A DNA stretch of 64,000 nt from Planotetraspora mira (GCF_016863275.1 NZ_BOOO01000001.1:124001-188000); one strand, 5' to 3'; counted from the first letter of the stretch, positions 8,198-19,681 are shown. Notes: generated by a model from the letters alone, not told the origin. A program made the numbers and translations.

Positions 8198-9223
8198 ATG
8201 AATCCGATCGGCATCAGGGAGGTCGCGGCCCACGCCGGTGTCTCCCCCGGCACCGTCTCCAACGTGCTCAACCGTCCGGAGAAGGTCGCCGCCGCCACCA
8301 GAGAACGAGTCCAGCGGTCCGTACGGGAGCTGGGATTCGTCCGGCACGGCTCCGCGTCGTCGTTGCGGGCGGGGCACAGCAGGACCATCGGGCTGTCCGT
8401 GATCGACATCGGCAACCCGTTCTTCACCGATGTCGCCGCCGGCGTCGAGGACATGGCGAGCGAGCTCGGGTACGCGGTGATCCTCGGCAATTCCGCGGGG
8501 AACCTCGCGAAGGAGGAGCGCAACCTGCTCGTCCTGTCCGAGCAACGTGTGCGGGGAGTGCTGATCACTCCGTCCGGAGAGGATCCGGTGCGGCTCGACC
8601 GCATCCGCGAGCGCGGCATCAACCTCGTCCTGGTCGACCACCCGGCCCACCGGCCCGACCAGTGCTCGGTCGCCGTCAACGACGTGGTGGGCGGCGGCCT
8701 CGCCGTGGGCCACCTGCTCGAGCGGGGAGCCCGCCGAATCGCCTACCTGAGCGGCCCCTCCTCCATCCGGCAGTGTCAGGACCGCCTGGAAGGAGCGCGG
8801 CAGGCCGTGCTGCAGGCGGGCCTGGACCCGGCCGTCACGCTCGCCGAGCTGACGGTGCCCAGCATGAACGCCGGGTGCGGACAGCAGGCGGCCGAGGCGC
8901 TGCTGACGTCGGGAGCGCTGCCGGACGCCGTGTTCTGCGCCAACGACCTGCTGGCGCTGGGCCTGCTGCGCGGGCTGCTCCAGGCGGAGGTACGCGTGCC
9001 CGGCGACGTGATGCTGATCGGCTACGACGACATCGACTTCGCCGCCGCCTCGGCCGTGTCGCTCAGCTCGATCACTCAGCCGACGTACCGGCTCGGCCGC
9101 ATCGCCACCCAGTTGCTGCTCGACGAGTGCGACAACCCCGAGGCGCACACGCACCAGCAGATCATGTTCCAGCCGACGCTGGTCGTCAGGGAGTCGACGG
9201 GCGCGCAAATCGCCACCTCGTAA
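8198..9223 (+). CDS. LacI-family transcriptional regulator
   Basis: A 341-residue repressor. Residues 1-50 form the helix-turn-helix and hinge (EVAAHAGVSPGTVSNVLNRP), and the rest is the periplasmic-binding-protein-like sugar domain with the typical NDLLALGLLRGL and GYDDIDFAAA segments near its C-terminal half. The ATG at 8198 has no ribosome-binding site; TTTAAT at 8184-8189 lies eight bases upstream, so it is probably leaderless. It lies 73 bases after the glutamine-synthetase-like gene on the same strand. No operator palindrome was recognised nearby, so its target and effector are unknown. Confidence 0.9.
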   Translation: MNPIGIREVAAHAGVSPGTVSNVLNRPEKVAAATRERVQRSVRELGFVRHGSASSLRAGHSRTIGLSVIDIGNPFFTDVAAGVEDMASELGYAVILGNSAGNLAKEERNLLVLSEQRVRGVLITPSGEDPVRLDRIRERGINLVLVDHPAHRPDQCSVAVNDVVGGGLAVGHLLERGARRIAYLSGPSSIRQCQDRLEGARQAVLQAGLDPAVTLAELTVPSMNAGCGQQAAEALLTSGALPDAVFCANDLLALGLLRGLLQAEVRVPGDVMLIGYDDIDFAAASAVSLSSITQPTYRLGRIATQLLLDECDNPEAHTHQQIMFQPTLVVRESTGAQIATS

Positions 9224-9385
9224 TCGGTGGGCAAGGACAACGAACCGTCAGCCCGTGGAATGGAATGCCGTTCGGTTCGCTCTATTTCCGGTTGTTTCGC
9301 CTAGACGGAATTCGACGCCCGGGCCGACGATGGAAGAGCAAATCCCCGATCGCCGCCAAGCGGCCCTGATCGGATAGGAGAAAGC

Positions 9386-9775
9386 ATGAACGGAAAGCGT
9401 CTCCCAGCTCTTCTGAGTCTGGCCCTTCTTCCCGCCATCGCCTTCGGGTCGGCGCAGACGGCCCAGGCCGCCACCCACGACCCCGGCACCTCGTCGGTCG
9501 CCGACACGGCGTCCGACACGACGATCGGCACCGCTTACAGCGGGACGTCCGGCGCGATGAGCGACCGGATGCGGATCCCGTCCCTCGACCCGGTGGCCGA
9601 GGAGTCCGACGAGTCCGAGCAGCAAGAGTCCACCACACCGGAAGAGATCTCGCAGGACGAGTCCACCGTGGACGAGTCCCTCACGGGCGAGCCCATGCAG
9701 CAGCAGTCCATGCGGGGAGAGTCGATTCCTCCCCGCGAGGAGCCCAGGCACCGCTGGTCGGACCAGGGCGAGTGA
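9386..9775 (+). CDS. Small acidic secreted protein, unknown function
   Basis: A 129-residue protein with a Sec signal peptide: basic MNGKR, hydrophobic core LLSLALLPAIAFGSA, and a probable AQA cleavage site near residue 28. The mature part is hydrophilic, rich in Glu, Ser and Asp, with recurring ES/DES units (DESEQQES, DESTVDES, GES) and no Cys, which suggests a disordered extracellular protein. A GGAGA box lies about ten bases before the ATG. It stands alone and is closed by a hairpin at 9844-9870. I do not recognise the family. Confidence 0.7.
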   Translation: MNGKRLPALLSLALLPAIAFGSAQTAQAATHDPGTSSVADTASDTTIGTAYSGTSGAMSDRMRIPSLDPVAEESDESEQQESTTPEEISQDESTVDESLTGEPMQQQSMRGESIPPREEPRHRWSDQGE

Positions 9776-9843
9776 CACACCCGCGCCTGCGCCGCACACA
9801 GTGAAACCAAGCGCCGCGGAAAAAGCGGCCACATGAATGGGAT

Positions 9844-9875
9844 GCGGCCTCCGGTGAATCTGGAGGCCGCGTTTC
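9844..9875. terminator. Bidirectional hairpin between the secreted protein and hisF
   Basis: GCGGCCTCC (9844-9852) and GGAGGCCGC (9862-9870) form a perfect nine-base-pair stem with a nine-base loop, followed on the plus strand by GTTTCTC. It lies between two converging genes and can serve both. Confidence 0.75.
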
Positions 9876-9975
9876 TCGCGTATTCGGTGAATTTCCAGGA
9901 ATCGCACGAGGACCACATCTCCACCGCCCGGAAATCAAACTCCCCGAGCGGTAAAGAGCCGTTTCAACCCTGCCT

Positions 9976-10746
9976 TCAGCGGACGGGATGGCCCGCGGAC
10001 CGCAGCGTCTCCTTCACCTCGTGGATCTTGAGCTGGCCGAAGTGGAACACCGACGCGGCGAGCACGGCGTCGGCCCCGGCCTCGACGGCCGGCGCGAAGT
10101 CCTCCAGCCTCCCCGCGCCGCCCGAGGCGATCACCGGGACCGTCACGGCCGCGCGGACGGCTCTGAGCATCTCCAGGTCGTAGCCCGACTTGGTGCCGTC
10201 GCCGTCCATCGAGTTGAGCAGGATCTCCCCCACACCGAGCTCCTGGCCCCGCGCGGCCCACTCGACGGCGTCGAGCCCCGTGCCGCGGCGTCCGCCGTGG
10301 GTGGTCACCTCGAAGCCGGACGGCGTGGGCGGGCCGTCGACGACCCTGCGGGCGTCGACGGACAACACCACGCACTGGGAGCCGAACCGCCGCGACGCCT
10401 CGGTGAGCAGTTCGGGCCGCGCGATGGCCGCGGTGTTGATGCCCACCTTGTCGGCGCCGGCGCGCAGCATGCGGTCCACGTCCTCGACCGCCCGGATCCC
10501 CCCGCCGACGGTCAGCGGGATGAACACCTGCTCCGCCGTACGGCGGACCACGTCGAGCATGGTCTCCCGCTCGCCCGAAGACGCGGTGATGTCGAGAAAT
10601 GTCAGCTCATCCGCGCCTTCGGCGTCGTAGCGGCGGGCGAGCTCGACCGGGTCCCCCGCATCACGCAGGTTCTCGAAGTTGACGCCCTTGACCACCCGCC
10701 CGGCGTCCACGTCCAGGCAGGGGATGACCCGCACCGCGACCGTCAT
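9976..10746 (-). CDS. hisF: Imidazole glycerol phosphate synthase, cyclase subunit HisF
   Basis: A 256-residue (beta-alpha)8 barrel that takes ammonia from HisH and converts PRFAR to imidazole glycerol phosphate and AICAR. The family opening [18 protein letters not shown] contains the catalytic Asp near residue 12. Also visible are the phosphate-binding GGGIR and ASGGAG loops and the [13 protein letters not shown] segment with the second catalytic Asp. It is the last gene of the operon: its ATG overlaps the stop of the ridA-like gene by four bases (ATGA). Its partner HisH is encoded upstream in the same transcript. Confidence 0.97.
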   Translation of the reverse strand: MTVAVRVIPCLDVDAGRVVKGVNFENLRDAGDPVELARRYDAEGADELTFLDITASSGERETMLDVVRRTAEQVFIPLTVGGGIRAVEDVDRMLRAGADKVGINTAAIARPELLTEASRRFGSQCVVLSVDARRVVDGPPTPSGFEVTTHGGRRGTGLDAVEWAARGQELGVGEILLNSMDGDGTKSGYDLEMLRAVRAAVTVPVIASGGAGRLEDFAPAVEAGADAVLAASVFHFGQLKIHEVKETLRSAGHPVR

Positions 10747-11150
10747 GGCGACCGCTCCCCCCGGTAGGCCTCGACCTCGACCTCTACCAGCATGCGGGAG
10801 TCCACCAGGCCGGCGACCTGGACACTCGTGCAGGCCGGCCGTACGGTCCCGAACACCTCGCCGTGCGCGCGGCCGACGGCCTCGAAGTCGGCGGCGTTCA
10901 CGACGTAGAGGCGCGTGCGGACGACCTCGGCGACCGAGACCCCCGCCTTCTCCACCGCGTCGAGGGCGATGGAGATCGCCGTCAGCGTCTGGTTGTAGGC
11001 GTCGCCGACGTGCTGGATCTCCCCGCCGACGGTGGCGGTGCAGCCGGACACGTGGATGTGGGGGCCCGCGACGACCGCGCGGGCGTAGCCGTACCGGTCC
11101 TCCCAGGGACCGCCGGAGGAGATCCGGGTGAAGGTGACACGCTCGTTCAT
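10743..11150 (-). CDS. RidA/YjgF-family imine deaminase-like protein
   Basis: A 135-residue protein of the RidA family, trimeric enzymes that hydrolyse reactive enamines and imines. Segments typical of the family are the central [41 protein letters not shown] with the Arg that binds the substrate carboxylate, and [21 protein letters not shown] at the C-terminus. It overlaps priA upstream and hisF downstream by four bases each (ATGA), so it is coupled to histidine synthesis. A role in clearing an imine formed in the pathway is inference. Confidence 0.88.
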   Translation of the reverse strand: MNERVTFTRISSGGPWEDRYGYARAVVAGPHIHVSGCTATVGGEIQHVGDAYNQTLTAISIALDAVEKAGVSVAEVVRTRLYVVNAADFEAVGRAHGEVFGTVRPACTSVQVAGLVDSRMLVEVEVEAYRGERSP

Positions 11151-11872
11151 CGCGCGCTCACCGCCGCGAGCGCCTCTTCCAGCGTGAACGCCTGGGCGTA
11201 CAGCGCCTTGCCGACGATGGCGCCCTCGACGCCCTCGGGGACGAGGGTGGCCAGCGCGCGGAGGTCGTCGAGCGAGGAGACGCCGCCGCTGGCGATCACG
11301 GGCCGGTCGGTCCTGGCGCAGACCTCGCGGAGCAGATCGAGGTTGGGACCGCGCAACGTGCCGTCCTTGGTCACGTCGGTGACGACGTAGCGGGGGCAGC
11401 CCTCGGACTCCAGACGGTCGAGGACCTCCCACAGGTCGCCGCCCTCCTGGGTCCAGCCGCGTGCGGCGAGGGTGGTCCCCCGGACGTCGAGGCCCACCGC
11501 GATCTTGTCGCCGTGCTCAGCGATGATCTTGGCGCACCAGGCGGGGTCCTCCAGGGCGGCCGTGCCGATGTTGACACGGCGGCAGCCCGTGGACAGCGCG
11601 GCGTCGAGCGAGGCGTCGTCACGGATGCCCCCCGACAACTCGACCCGCACGTCCAGGGCGCCGACGACGGAGGCGAGCAACTCGCGGTTGTCACCTCGGC
11701 CGAACGCCGCGTCCAGGTCGACCAGATGGATCCACTCCGCACCGGCCTCCTGCCAGGCCAGCGCCGCGGCGAGCGGATCCCCGTACGAGGTCTCCGTCCC
11801 CGCCTCACCTTGCACCAGGCGGACCGCCTGGCCGTCCGCGACGTCCACAGCAGGGAGCAATACGAGCGACAT
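11147..11872 (-). CDS. priA: ProFAR isomerase, probably bifunctional PriA (HisA/TrpF)
   Basis: A 241-residue (beta-alpha)8 isomerase of the HisA/PriA family. Visible are [19 protein letters not shown] with the first catalytic Asp, ELSGGIRDD, the second catalytic Asp in [14 protein letters not shown], and IASGGV for phosphate binding. In actinobacteria the family member also replaces TrpF in tryptophan synthesis; that dual role is established for PriA in the phylum, but the sequence here only shows family membership. It starts three bases after the stop of the upstream membrane-protein gene and overlaps the ridA-like gene by ATGA. Confidence 0.93.
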   Translation of the reverse strand: MSLVLLPAVDVADGQAVRLVQGEAGTETSYGDPLAAALAWQEAGAEWIHLVDLDAAFGRGDNRELLASVVGALDVRVELSGGIRDDASLDAALSTGCRRVNIGTAALEDPAWCAKIIAEHGDKIAVGLDVRGTTLAARGWTQEGGDLWEVLDRLESEGCPRYVVTDVTKDGTLRGPNLDLLREVCARTDRPVIASGGVSSLDDLRALATLVPEGVEGAIVGKALYAQAFTLEEALAAVSAR

Positions 11873-11875
11873 TGG

Positions 11876-12223
11876 TCACGACCTCCGGTCGAAGACGATG
11901 GTGACGAGCACGGGGATCAGAAGTGTGGAGAAGATCAGGACGCCGAGCCGGGCCATCCAGCCGTCGAGCAGGAGCCAGGCGAGCACCTGGACGATGAACC
12001 ACAGCAGCGCGAGAACGCCGTTCTCCGTGCGGCGCCTTCGCGCGAGCCTGCCCTGCTGCCGGGCCACCCGGGCCACCCGGACCGGCCGCGGCAACACCGC
12101 GGTGACGCGGCCGCGCAACTCGCGCCGCCTGGCCGCTCTGGCCTCACGCACGGCGCGAGCGGCGGCGAGGCGCTCGCGCTCGGCTTCGCGCTCCGCCCTC
12201 CGCCTGGCCCGCTCCTTGCTCAT
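11876..12223 (-). CDS. 115-aa membrane protein in the his operon, unknown function
   Basis: The first 70 residues are extremely Arg/Ala/Glu rich (RARRRAEREAERERLAAARA) and should form a basic cytoplasmic helix. Two hydrophobic segments follow (GVLALLWFIVQVLAWLLLD and RLGVLIFSTLLIPVLVTIVF), ending in FDRRS. A purine-rich GGGAGACAGG stretch precedes the ATG. It sits 34 bases after hisH and three bases before priA, so it is co-transcribed with histidine genes. I recognise no domain; a tie to histidine synthesis is suggested only by position. Confidence 0.78.
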   Translation of the reverse strand: MSKERARRRAEREAERERLAAARAVREARAARRRELRGRVTAVLPRPVRVARVARQQGRLARRRRTENGVLALLWFIVQVLAWLLLDGWMARLGVLIFSTLLIPVLVTIVFDRRS

Positions 12224-12257
12224 CCTGTCTCCCGTCCCGCCCTACGGCTAGCCCGGC

Positions 12258-12896
12258 TCACAACGTGCGCAGCCAGTTGCCCAGCAGCGCGGCTCCGGCG
12301 TCGCCGGACTTCTCGGGGTGGAACTGGGTGGCCATCAGGGGCCCGTTCTCCACGGCCGCGACGAACGGCACGCCGTGCTCGGCCCAGGTGACCAGCGGCT
12401 GGTTGAAGCCGGGGCCGGCCGTGAGCCTCCAGTCGCGCACGCCGTAGGAGTGGACGAAGTAGAAGCGGGTGCCCGCGTCGAGGCCGTCGAACAGCACGCT
12501 GCCGGCCGGCGGGGCGACCGTGTTCCAGCCCATGTGCGGGAGCACGGGCGCGTCGAGGCGCTCGACGGTGCCGGGCCACTCGCCGCAGCCCTCGGTGTGG
12601 ACGCCGTGCTCGACGCCCTTCTCGAACAGGATCTGCATCCCGACGCAGATTCCGAGCACCGGGCGCCCGCCCGCGAGCCTGCGGCCCACGATCTGGTCGC
12701 CGCGCACGCTCTTGAGACCCTCCATGCAGGCGGAGAAGGCCCCGACGCCGGGAACGACCAGGCCGTCGGCCTCCAGCGCGGCATCCCAGTCGGCGGTCAC
12801 CGTCACGTCGGCGCCCACCCGGGCCAGCGCGCGCTCCGCCGAGCGGAGGTTGCCCGATCCGTAGTCGAGGACCACGACACGTCTGCCTACTGCCAC
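12258..12896 (-). CDS. hisH: Imidazole glycerol phosphate synthase, glutaminase subunit HisH
   Basis: A class I glutamine amidotransferase of about 212 residues that makes ammonia for HisF. It begins [18 protein letters not shown], has the oxyanion region VVPGVGAF, the nucleophile elbow [10 protein letters not shown] with the catalytic Cys, and the catalytic His/Glu pair in [12 protein letters not shown] near the C-terminus. Two adjacent GTG codons (12899 and 12896) could start it; both follow an AGGGG box and both overlap the end of the 50-residue ORF upstream, so the exact start is uncertain by one codon. Confidence 0.93.
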   Translation of the reverse strand: MAVGRRVVVLDYGSGNLRSAERALARVGADVTVTADWDAALEADGLVVPGVGAFSACMEGLKSVRGDQIVGRRLAGGRPVLGICVGMQILFEKGVEHGVHTEGCGEWPGTVERLDAPVLPHMGWNTVAPPAGSVLFDGLDAGTRFYFVHSYGVRDWRLTAGPGFNQPLVTWAEHGVPFVAAVENGPLMATQFHPEKSGDAGAALLGNWLRTL

Positions 12897-13038
12897 CACA
12901 TCACCCCTGCCGTGATCGCCAGCGCGGCCGCGACGCCGGTCAGCGCCGCGAGCACCTTCAGTCTCTGCCGTATGGCGGAGTAGACCCCTCCGAGGAGGAA
13001 GAGCCCAATGAAGATCATGCCACCCGAGGCGAAGGTCA

Positions 13039-13039
<1 letters not shown>
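12887..13039 (-). CDS. 50-aa membrane microprotein between hisB and hisH
   Basis: An open frame of 50 codons fills the gap between hisB and hisH. Its ATG shares one base with the hisB stop (TGATG), and its TAG lies inside the start of hisH. The product begins [20 protein letters not shown], continues with a basic turn ([10 protein letters not shown]) and a second hydrophobic stretch ([19 protein letters not shown]), and ends in Gln, so it has two predicted membrane helices. Tight coupling on both sides and a coherent topology support a real gene. The family is not recognised; a role in scaffolding pathway enzymes at the membrane would be speculation. Confidence 0.7.
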
Positions 13040-16012
<2,973 letters not shown>

Positions 16013-16018
16013 CGTCCT

Positions 16019-16024
16019 AGTCTA
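16019..16024 (-). promoter_or_regulatory. -10 box of the his operon, leaderless type
   Basis: On the minus strand TAGACT (16024-16019), then six bases, then the GTG of hisD. The spacing places the transcript start at the start codon. No convincing TTGACA-type box was found upstream. Confidence 0.6.
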
Positions 16025-16140
16025 CGGATGACCAGGGACAGATCCCGTTCTGCCCACTATGCGGGACGCCGTGTTTCGTGGACGGGAACCCGGCGCCCCG
16101 AGCTGCGCGATCTTCCACGGCACCTCCTCGGCGCGTCGAG

Positions 16141-16171
16141 GGGCGGCCGGTCGATGATCTCCCGGCCGCCC
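16141..16171 (-). terminator. Hairpin after the ThuA-lectin gene
   Basis: GGGCGGCCGG (16141-16150) and CCGGCCGCCC (16162-16171) form a perfect ten-base-pair stem with an 11-base loop, 28 bases past the stop of the secreted ThuA-lectin gene. No U-tract follows, as is common in high-GC actinobacteria. Confidence 0.55.
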
Positions 16172-16198
16172 TCGGTGTTCACTGTGAGTGCCCGCGGG

Positions 16199-17509
16199 CT
16201 ACGCCCTCTGGGACAGCTGGAACGACTGCGCCGCCGTTCCGTTGCACGCGTACTGCTGAAGCTGGATGGAGTCGGCGGCCGAGCCGCCGGGCACGTCCAG
16301 GCACTTGCCGCTCAGGCGGTTGACGAAGTGGTAGTACCCGCCGCCTTCCGAGACCGCCTGCCACTGCTGGTTGCCGCCCCCGCCGTACGCCCACAGCTGG
16401 AGCGGGGCGCCGTCGGCCGTCGACACGTTGGTCACGTCGATCACCTGGGCGCTGTTGTTGCGGTTGTTCAGCCGGGCGAACCCGCCGCTGGTCGGCTGGA
16501 CCTGGAACTGCTGGGCGGAGGTGCCGTTGCAGGCGTACTGCTGGATGGCGGTGCCGTTCGCCGAGGCGGCCGCCCGGGCATCCACGCACTTGCCGTTGGC
16601 GCGGTTGGCGAGGCTGTACCACGCGGTGGGCGAGATCGTGTCCGGCGGCGGAGGAGGGGCGCTCCCCCCGCCCAGCCACAGCAGGCTGTCGATGACGAAC
16701 CGGTTCTGGGTGTCACTGGCGAACGTGGACGACAGGCGGGTGTTGGTCGAGTAGTTCATGGCGTTGTGGCCGAAGTTGGCGTACACCATCTTGTAGTTCT
16801 TGTTCGTCCACATGATCGGGTAGTAACCGCTGTACCAGGTCTGGTTGGGGTCGGTCCCGACCGGGAAGCTCGACTGGTCGATGGACCCGAGGATCTTGAT
16901 GTTGGGGTTGTTCCTCAGGTCGTTGTTCCAGCTGTACCACTCGCTCACGGACGAGGTGAACGTGGCGGGCAGGCGCGCCGTCGTGGGATGGCCGGCGCCG
17001 CCCTCATTGCGCACGACGACCGATGTGGGGCCCCACGTGTTGGACTTGAAGGCCCCGGTGCCGAGGAACTCGTTGTGGTACCAGGACCAGCTCCCCGGGT
17101 TGGTGTTGAACGCCGACACGTGGAACCCCATCCACGCCCCGCCGCCCCGCATGTACTGCTCGAATGCCGACCGCTGGGCGGCGGTCTGCGGCAGGTCGTC
17201 CAGGAACATGACCACCTGGTACTGCGCGAGGGTGGCGGCGTTCAGCTGGTTCCAGTCGGTGGTCGAGGTGTAGGAGAAGTTGTTCTGCGCGGCGGCCTGG
17301 GGGAACCACTGGTTCGCCTCTTTGGTGAAGTCGATGTGGGCCGCGTCGTAGGTGCCGCTGTAGAAGGCGAGCACCTTGAACTGAGGGGCGGCGGCCGCCC
17401 GCGCGGGGTCGTGGGCGGGGACGGCGGAGAGCCCCAGCGCGACGGCGAACACGGCGAGCAGCCGGGTCCACGTGCGCGTCACCCCCATGTCGTGCCTGGT
17501 CATGAGCAT
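16199..17509 (-). CDS. Secreted ThuA-like protein with C-terminal ricin-B lectin domain
   Basis: A 436-residue exported protein. Residues 1-40 are a signal peptide ending near ARAAAAP. Residues 44-275 resemble the ThuA/trehalose-utilisation fold, related to class I amidotransferases (FKVLAFYSGTYDAAHIDF, VVMFLDD, GGAWMGFHVSAF, and a C-terminal NYKMVYANFGHNAMNYS). A PPPPP linker leads to a CBM13/ricin-B trefoil at 300-436 with repeated CxD and QQ/QLQQYACNGT-type motifs (QQYACNGTSAQQFQ, LQQYACNGTAAQSFQ). Such proteins occur in polysaccharide-degrading actinomycetes; a carbohydrate-binding role is likely, the enzymatic activity is unproven. A 15-bp palindrome lies about 100 bases upstream. Confidence 0.85.
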   Translation of the reverse strand: MLMTRHDMGVTRTWTRLLAVFAVALGLSAVPAHDPARAAAAPQFKVLAFYSGTYDAAHIDFTKEANQWFPQAAAQNNFSYTSTTDWNQLNAATLAQYQVVMFLDDLPQTAAQRSAFEQYMRGGGAWMGFHVSAFNTNPGSWSWYHNEFLGTGAFKSNTWGPTSVVVRNEGGAGHPTTARLPATFTSSVSEWYSWNNDLRNNPNIKILGSIDQSSFPVGTDPNQTWYSGYYPIMWTNKNYKMVYANFGHNAMNYSTNTRLSSTFASDTQNRFVIDSLLWLGGGSAPPPPPDTISPTAWYSLANRANGKCVDARAAASANGTAIQQYACNGTSAQQFQVQPTSGGFARLNNRNNSAQVIDVTNVSTADGAPLQLWAYGGGGNQQWQAVSEGGGYYHFVNRLSGKCLDVPGGSAADSIQLQQYACNGTAAQSFQLSQRA

Positions 17510-17606
17510 GATCCTCTGTTCGATGACGAACGTCCGGCAGGAGCGGGGCCCGTCCGCCTACGGGCACGGCGATATCCGGATCAAGGACGATGATCTGTTC
17601 TCTGTC

Positions 17607-17621
17607 GACTTGAGTCAAGTC
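17607..17621. promoter_or_regulatory. Perfect palindrome in a divergent promoter region, candidate operator
   Basis: GACTTGA-G-TCAAGTC is a perfect 15-base palindrome in the 170-base region between the divergent ThuA-lectin and ybaK-like genes. A palindrome of this length suits a dimeric repressor such as a GntR, MarR or ROK protein; which one is unknown. Confidence 0.5.
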
Positions 17622-17666
17622 ATGTGAAATGGATGGTAAGGAGATGGGGCCGGCCGCGCGGATCGC

Positions 17667-17672
17667 TAGTCT
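17667..17672 (+). promoter_or_regulatory. -10 box of the ybaK-like gene, leaderless type
   Basis: TAGTCT, then seven bases, then GTG at 17680. This supports the GTG as start rather than the in-frame ATG at 17629, which would lie upstream of the promoter. Confidence 0.5.
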
Positions 17673-17679
17673 GTCCGGC

Positions 17680-18177
17680 GTGAGCAAGACCAGGAGCAAG
17701 GGCGGCCAGGGCACTCCGGCGACGGTCGCCCTCACACAGGCGAAGGCGGAGTTCACCCTCCACCCCTACGATCACGACCCGAACGCCCAGGCGTACGGCG
17801 AGGAGGCGGCCGACGCGCTCGGCGTGCCGTACGAGCGGATCTTCAAGACGCTGGTCGCGGAGACGGAGGCGGGCCTCGCCGTCGCGGTGGTACCCGTGGC
17901 GGGCAAACTGGACCTGAAGGCCTTCGCGGCGGCGCTCAAGGGGAAGCGGGCGGCGATGGCCGACGCGGTCAAGGTGGAGCGGGTCACCGGCTACGTCGTC
18001 GGCGGCATCAGCCCGCTCGGGCAGCGCAAGAAGCTGCCCACGGTGATCGACGAGTCGGCGCTCGGCTTCGAGACCGTCTACTTCTCCGCGGGCCGCAGGG
18101 GCCTGCAGATCGAGACGGCCCCCGCCAATCTCGTACGGCTCACGCAGGCGGTCACCGCCCCCATCGCGAAGACCTGA
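17680..18177 (+). CDS. YbaK-type aminoacyl-tRNA deacylase
   Basis: A 165-residue stand-alone editing-domain protein of the YbaK/EbsC family, which hydrolyses mischarged tRNA, typically Cys-tRNA(Pro). The hallmark segments are YGEEAADALGVPYERIFKTL with the conserved Lys, VAVVPVAGKLDLKAFAAAL, and VTGYVVGGISPLGQRKKLPT with the GxxxPxG-type loop. The start was set at the GTG at 17680 from the leaderless promoter spacing, which gives the usual family length. Cytosolic. It stands alone with its own promoter. Confidence 0.9.
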   Translation: MSKTRSKGGQGTPATVALTQAKAEFTLHPYDHDPNAQAYGEEAADALGVPYERIFKTLVAETEAGLAVAVVPVAGKLDLKAFAAALKGKRAAMADAVKVERVTGYVVGGISPLGQRKKLPTVIDESALGFETVYFSAGRRGLQIETAPANLVRLTQAVTAPIAKT

Positions 18178-18259
18178 GCCTGTCGACTGTTGCCATCGCC
18201 TCCGCCCGCTCCCCCACCCGAGACTCGTAGCTGAAGGACGACGGAACGGGGGCACGAAC

Positions 18260-19681
18260 GTGACCGAACTCGTGGAACTGACCGCGACGGAGATGTCGGC
18301 GCTGCTGCGTGAGCGGGCGGTGAGCGCCGTGGAACTCGCCGAGGCGCACCTGAGGCGCATCGACGAGGTCGGCGACCAGGTCAACGCCATCGTCACGCTG
18401 GTGGCCGAACAGGCGCTCGACCGGGCAGGGCAGGCCGACGCCGACCTGGCGCGCGGTCACTGGCGCGGCCCGCTGCACGGCCTCCCCGTCGCGCACAAGG
18501 ATCTGGTCGACACGGCCGGGGTCAGGACGACGTACGGCTCCCGCGTCTTCGCCGGCCACGTGCCCGACCAGGACGACCTGCTCGTGCGCCGGGTCAGGGA
18601 CGCCGGCGGCATCATGATCGGCAAGACCAACATCCCGGAGTTCGGCACGGGGTCGCACACCGTCAACGAGGTCTTCGGGGCGACCCGCAACCCCTACGAC
18701 CTGTCCAAGAGCGCGGGCGGCAGCAGCGGCGGCGCCGCGGCCGCGCTGGCGAGCCGCATGGTGCCGCTGGCGGACGGCTCGGACATGGGCGGCTCGCTGC
18801 GCAACCCCGCCTCCTTCTGCAACGTGGCGGGGCTGCGGCCGACCCCCGGGCGCGTTGCGTCGGTGTCCACCGAGGCCGCCTGGTACACGCTCAGCGTGTC
18901 GGGCCCGATGGCGCGCACGGCGGCCGACCTGGCGCTTTTCATGACCGCCATCGCGGGCTTCGACCCCGCCTCGCCGTACGCGATCAGGGAGGACGGGTCG
19001 GTCTTCGCGGGCCCGCTCGAGCGCGACTTCACGGGGGCGCGGATCGCGTTCAGCCCCGACCTCGGCGGGCTGCCCGTCGATCCGGAGACCGCGCGGGTGA
19101 CCGCGGAGGCCGCGGCCGTGCTGACCGGTCTCGGCGCCAAGGTGGAGCAGGTCGACCTCGACCTGTCCGACGCCGAGGACGCCTTCCGGATCTACCGCTC
19201 GTGGTACTACGCGCTGGCGCTGGGCGAACTACCCGAGGCGGGTCCCAACATCACGTGGAACGTGGAACAGGGCCGCAAGGTCACGGGGGCCGACCTCGCC
19301 AGGGCCGAGCGGCTGCGCACCGGGCTGTTCCACCGGATGAACGCCTTCTTCGGCGAATACGACTTCCTGATCGCGCCGGTCAGCCAGGTGCCGCCGTTCC
19401 CGGTGGAGGATCCGTACGTCCTGGAGATCGACGGCACGCCGATGCCCGACTATCTGGCGTGGATGCGGTCCTGCTACTGGATCAGCGTGCTCCACGCGCC
19501 CGCCATGTCGGTGCCCTGCGGTTTCACCTCTGCGGGGCTGCCCGTCGGCGTGCAGATCGTCGGACGGCCGTGGGCCGACTTCGACGTCCTGCAACTGGGC
19601 CACGCTTTCGAGCAGGCGAGGGGCACCTGGCGGAGGAAGCCGGACCTCCCGGGCTCTCAGGCCTGTCCCCGCAGCCGGTAG
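18260..19681 (+). CDS. Amidase-signature-family amidase
   Basis: A 473-residue serine amidase. The catalytic triad of the amidase signature can be placed as Lys80 (PVAHKDLVDT), Ser155 (SAGGSSGGAAAAL) and the nucleophile Ser179 (DGSDMGGSLRNPA). The C-terminal third (MSVPCGFTSAGLPVGVQIVG) is also typical. It resembles stand-alone amidases rather than GatA, and no gatB or gatC neighbours are present. There is no signal peptide, so it is probably cytosolic; substrate unknown. Its last 25 bases overlap the end of the convergent membrane-protein gene. Confidence 0.9.
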   Translation: MTELVELTATEMSALLRERAVSAVELAEAHLRRIDEVGDQVNAIVTLVAEQALDRAGQADADLARGHWRGPLHGLPVAHKDLVDTAGVRTTYGSRVFAGHVPDQDDLLVRRVRDAGGIMIGKTNIPEFGTGSHTVNEVFGATRNPYDLSKSAGGSSGGAAAALASRMVPLADGSDMGGSLRNPASFCNVAGLRPTPGRVASVSTEAAWYTLSVSGPMARTAADLALFMTAIAGFDPASPYAIREDGSVFAGPLERDFTGARIAFSPDLGGLPVDPETARVTAEAAAVLTGLGAKVEQVDLDLSDAEDAFRIYRSWYYALALGELPEAGPNITWNVEQGRKVTGADLARAERLRTGLFHRMNAFFGEYDFLIAPVSQVPPFPVEDPYVLEIDGTPMPDYLAWMRSCYWISVLHAPAMSVPCGFTSAGLPVGVQIVGRPWADFDVLQLGHAFEQARGTWRRKPDLPGSQACPRSR

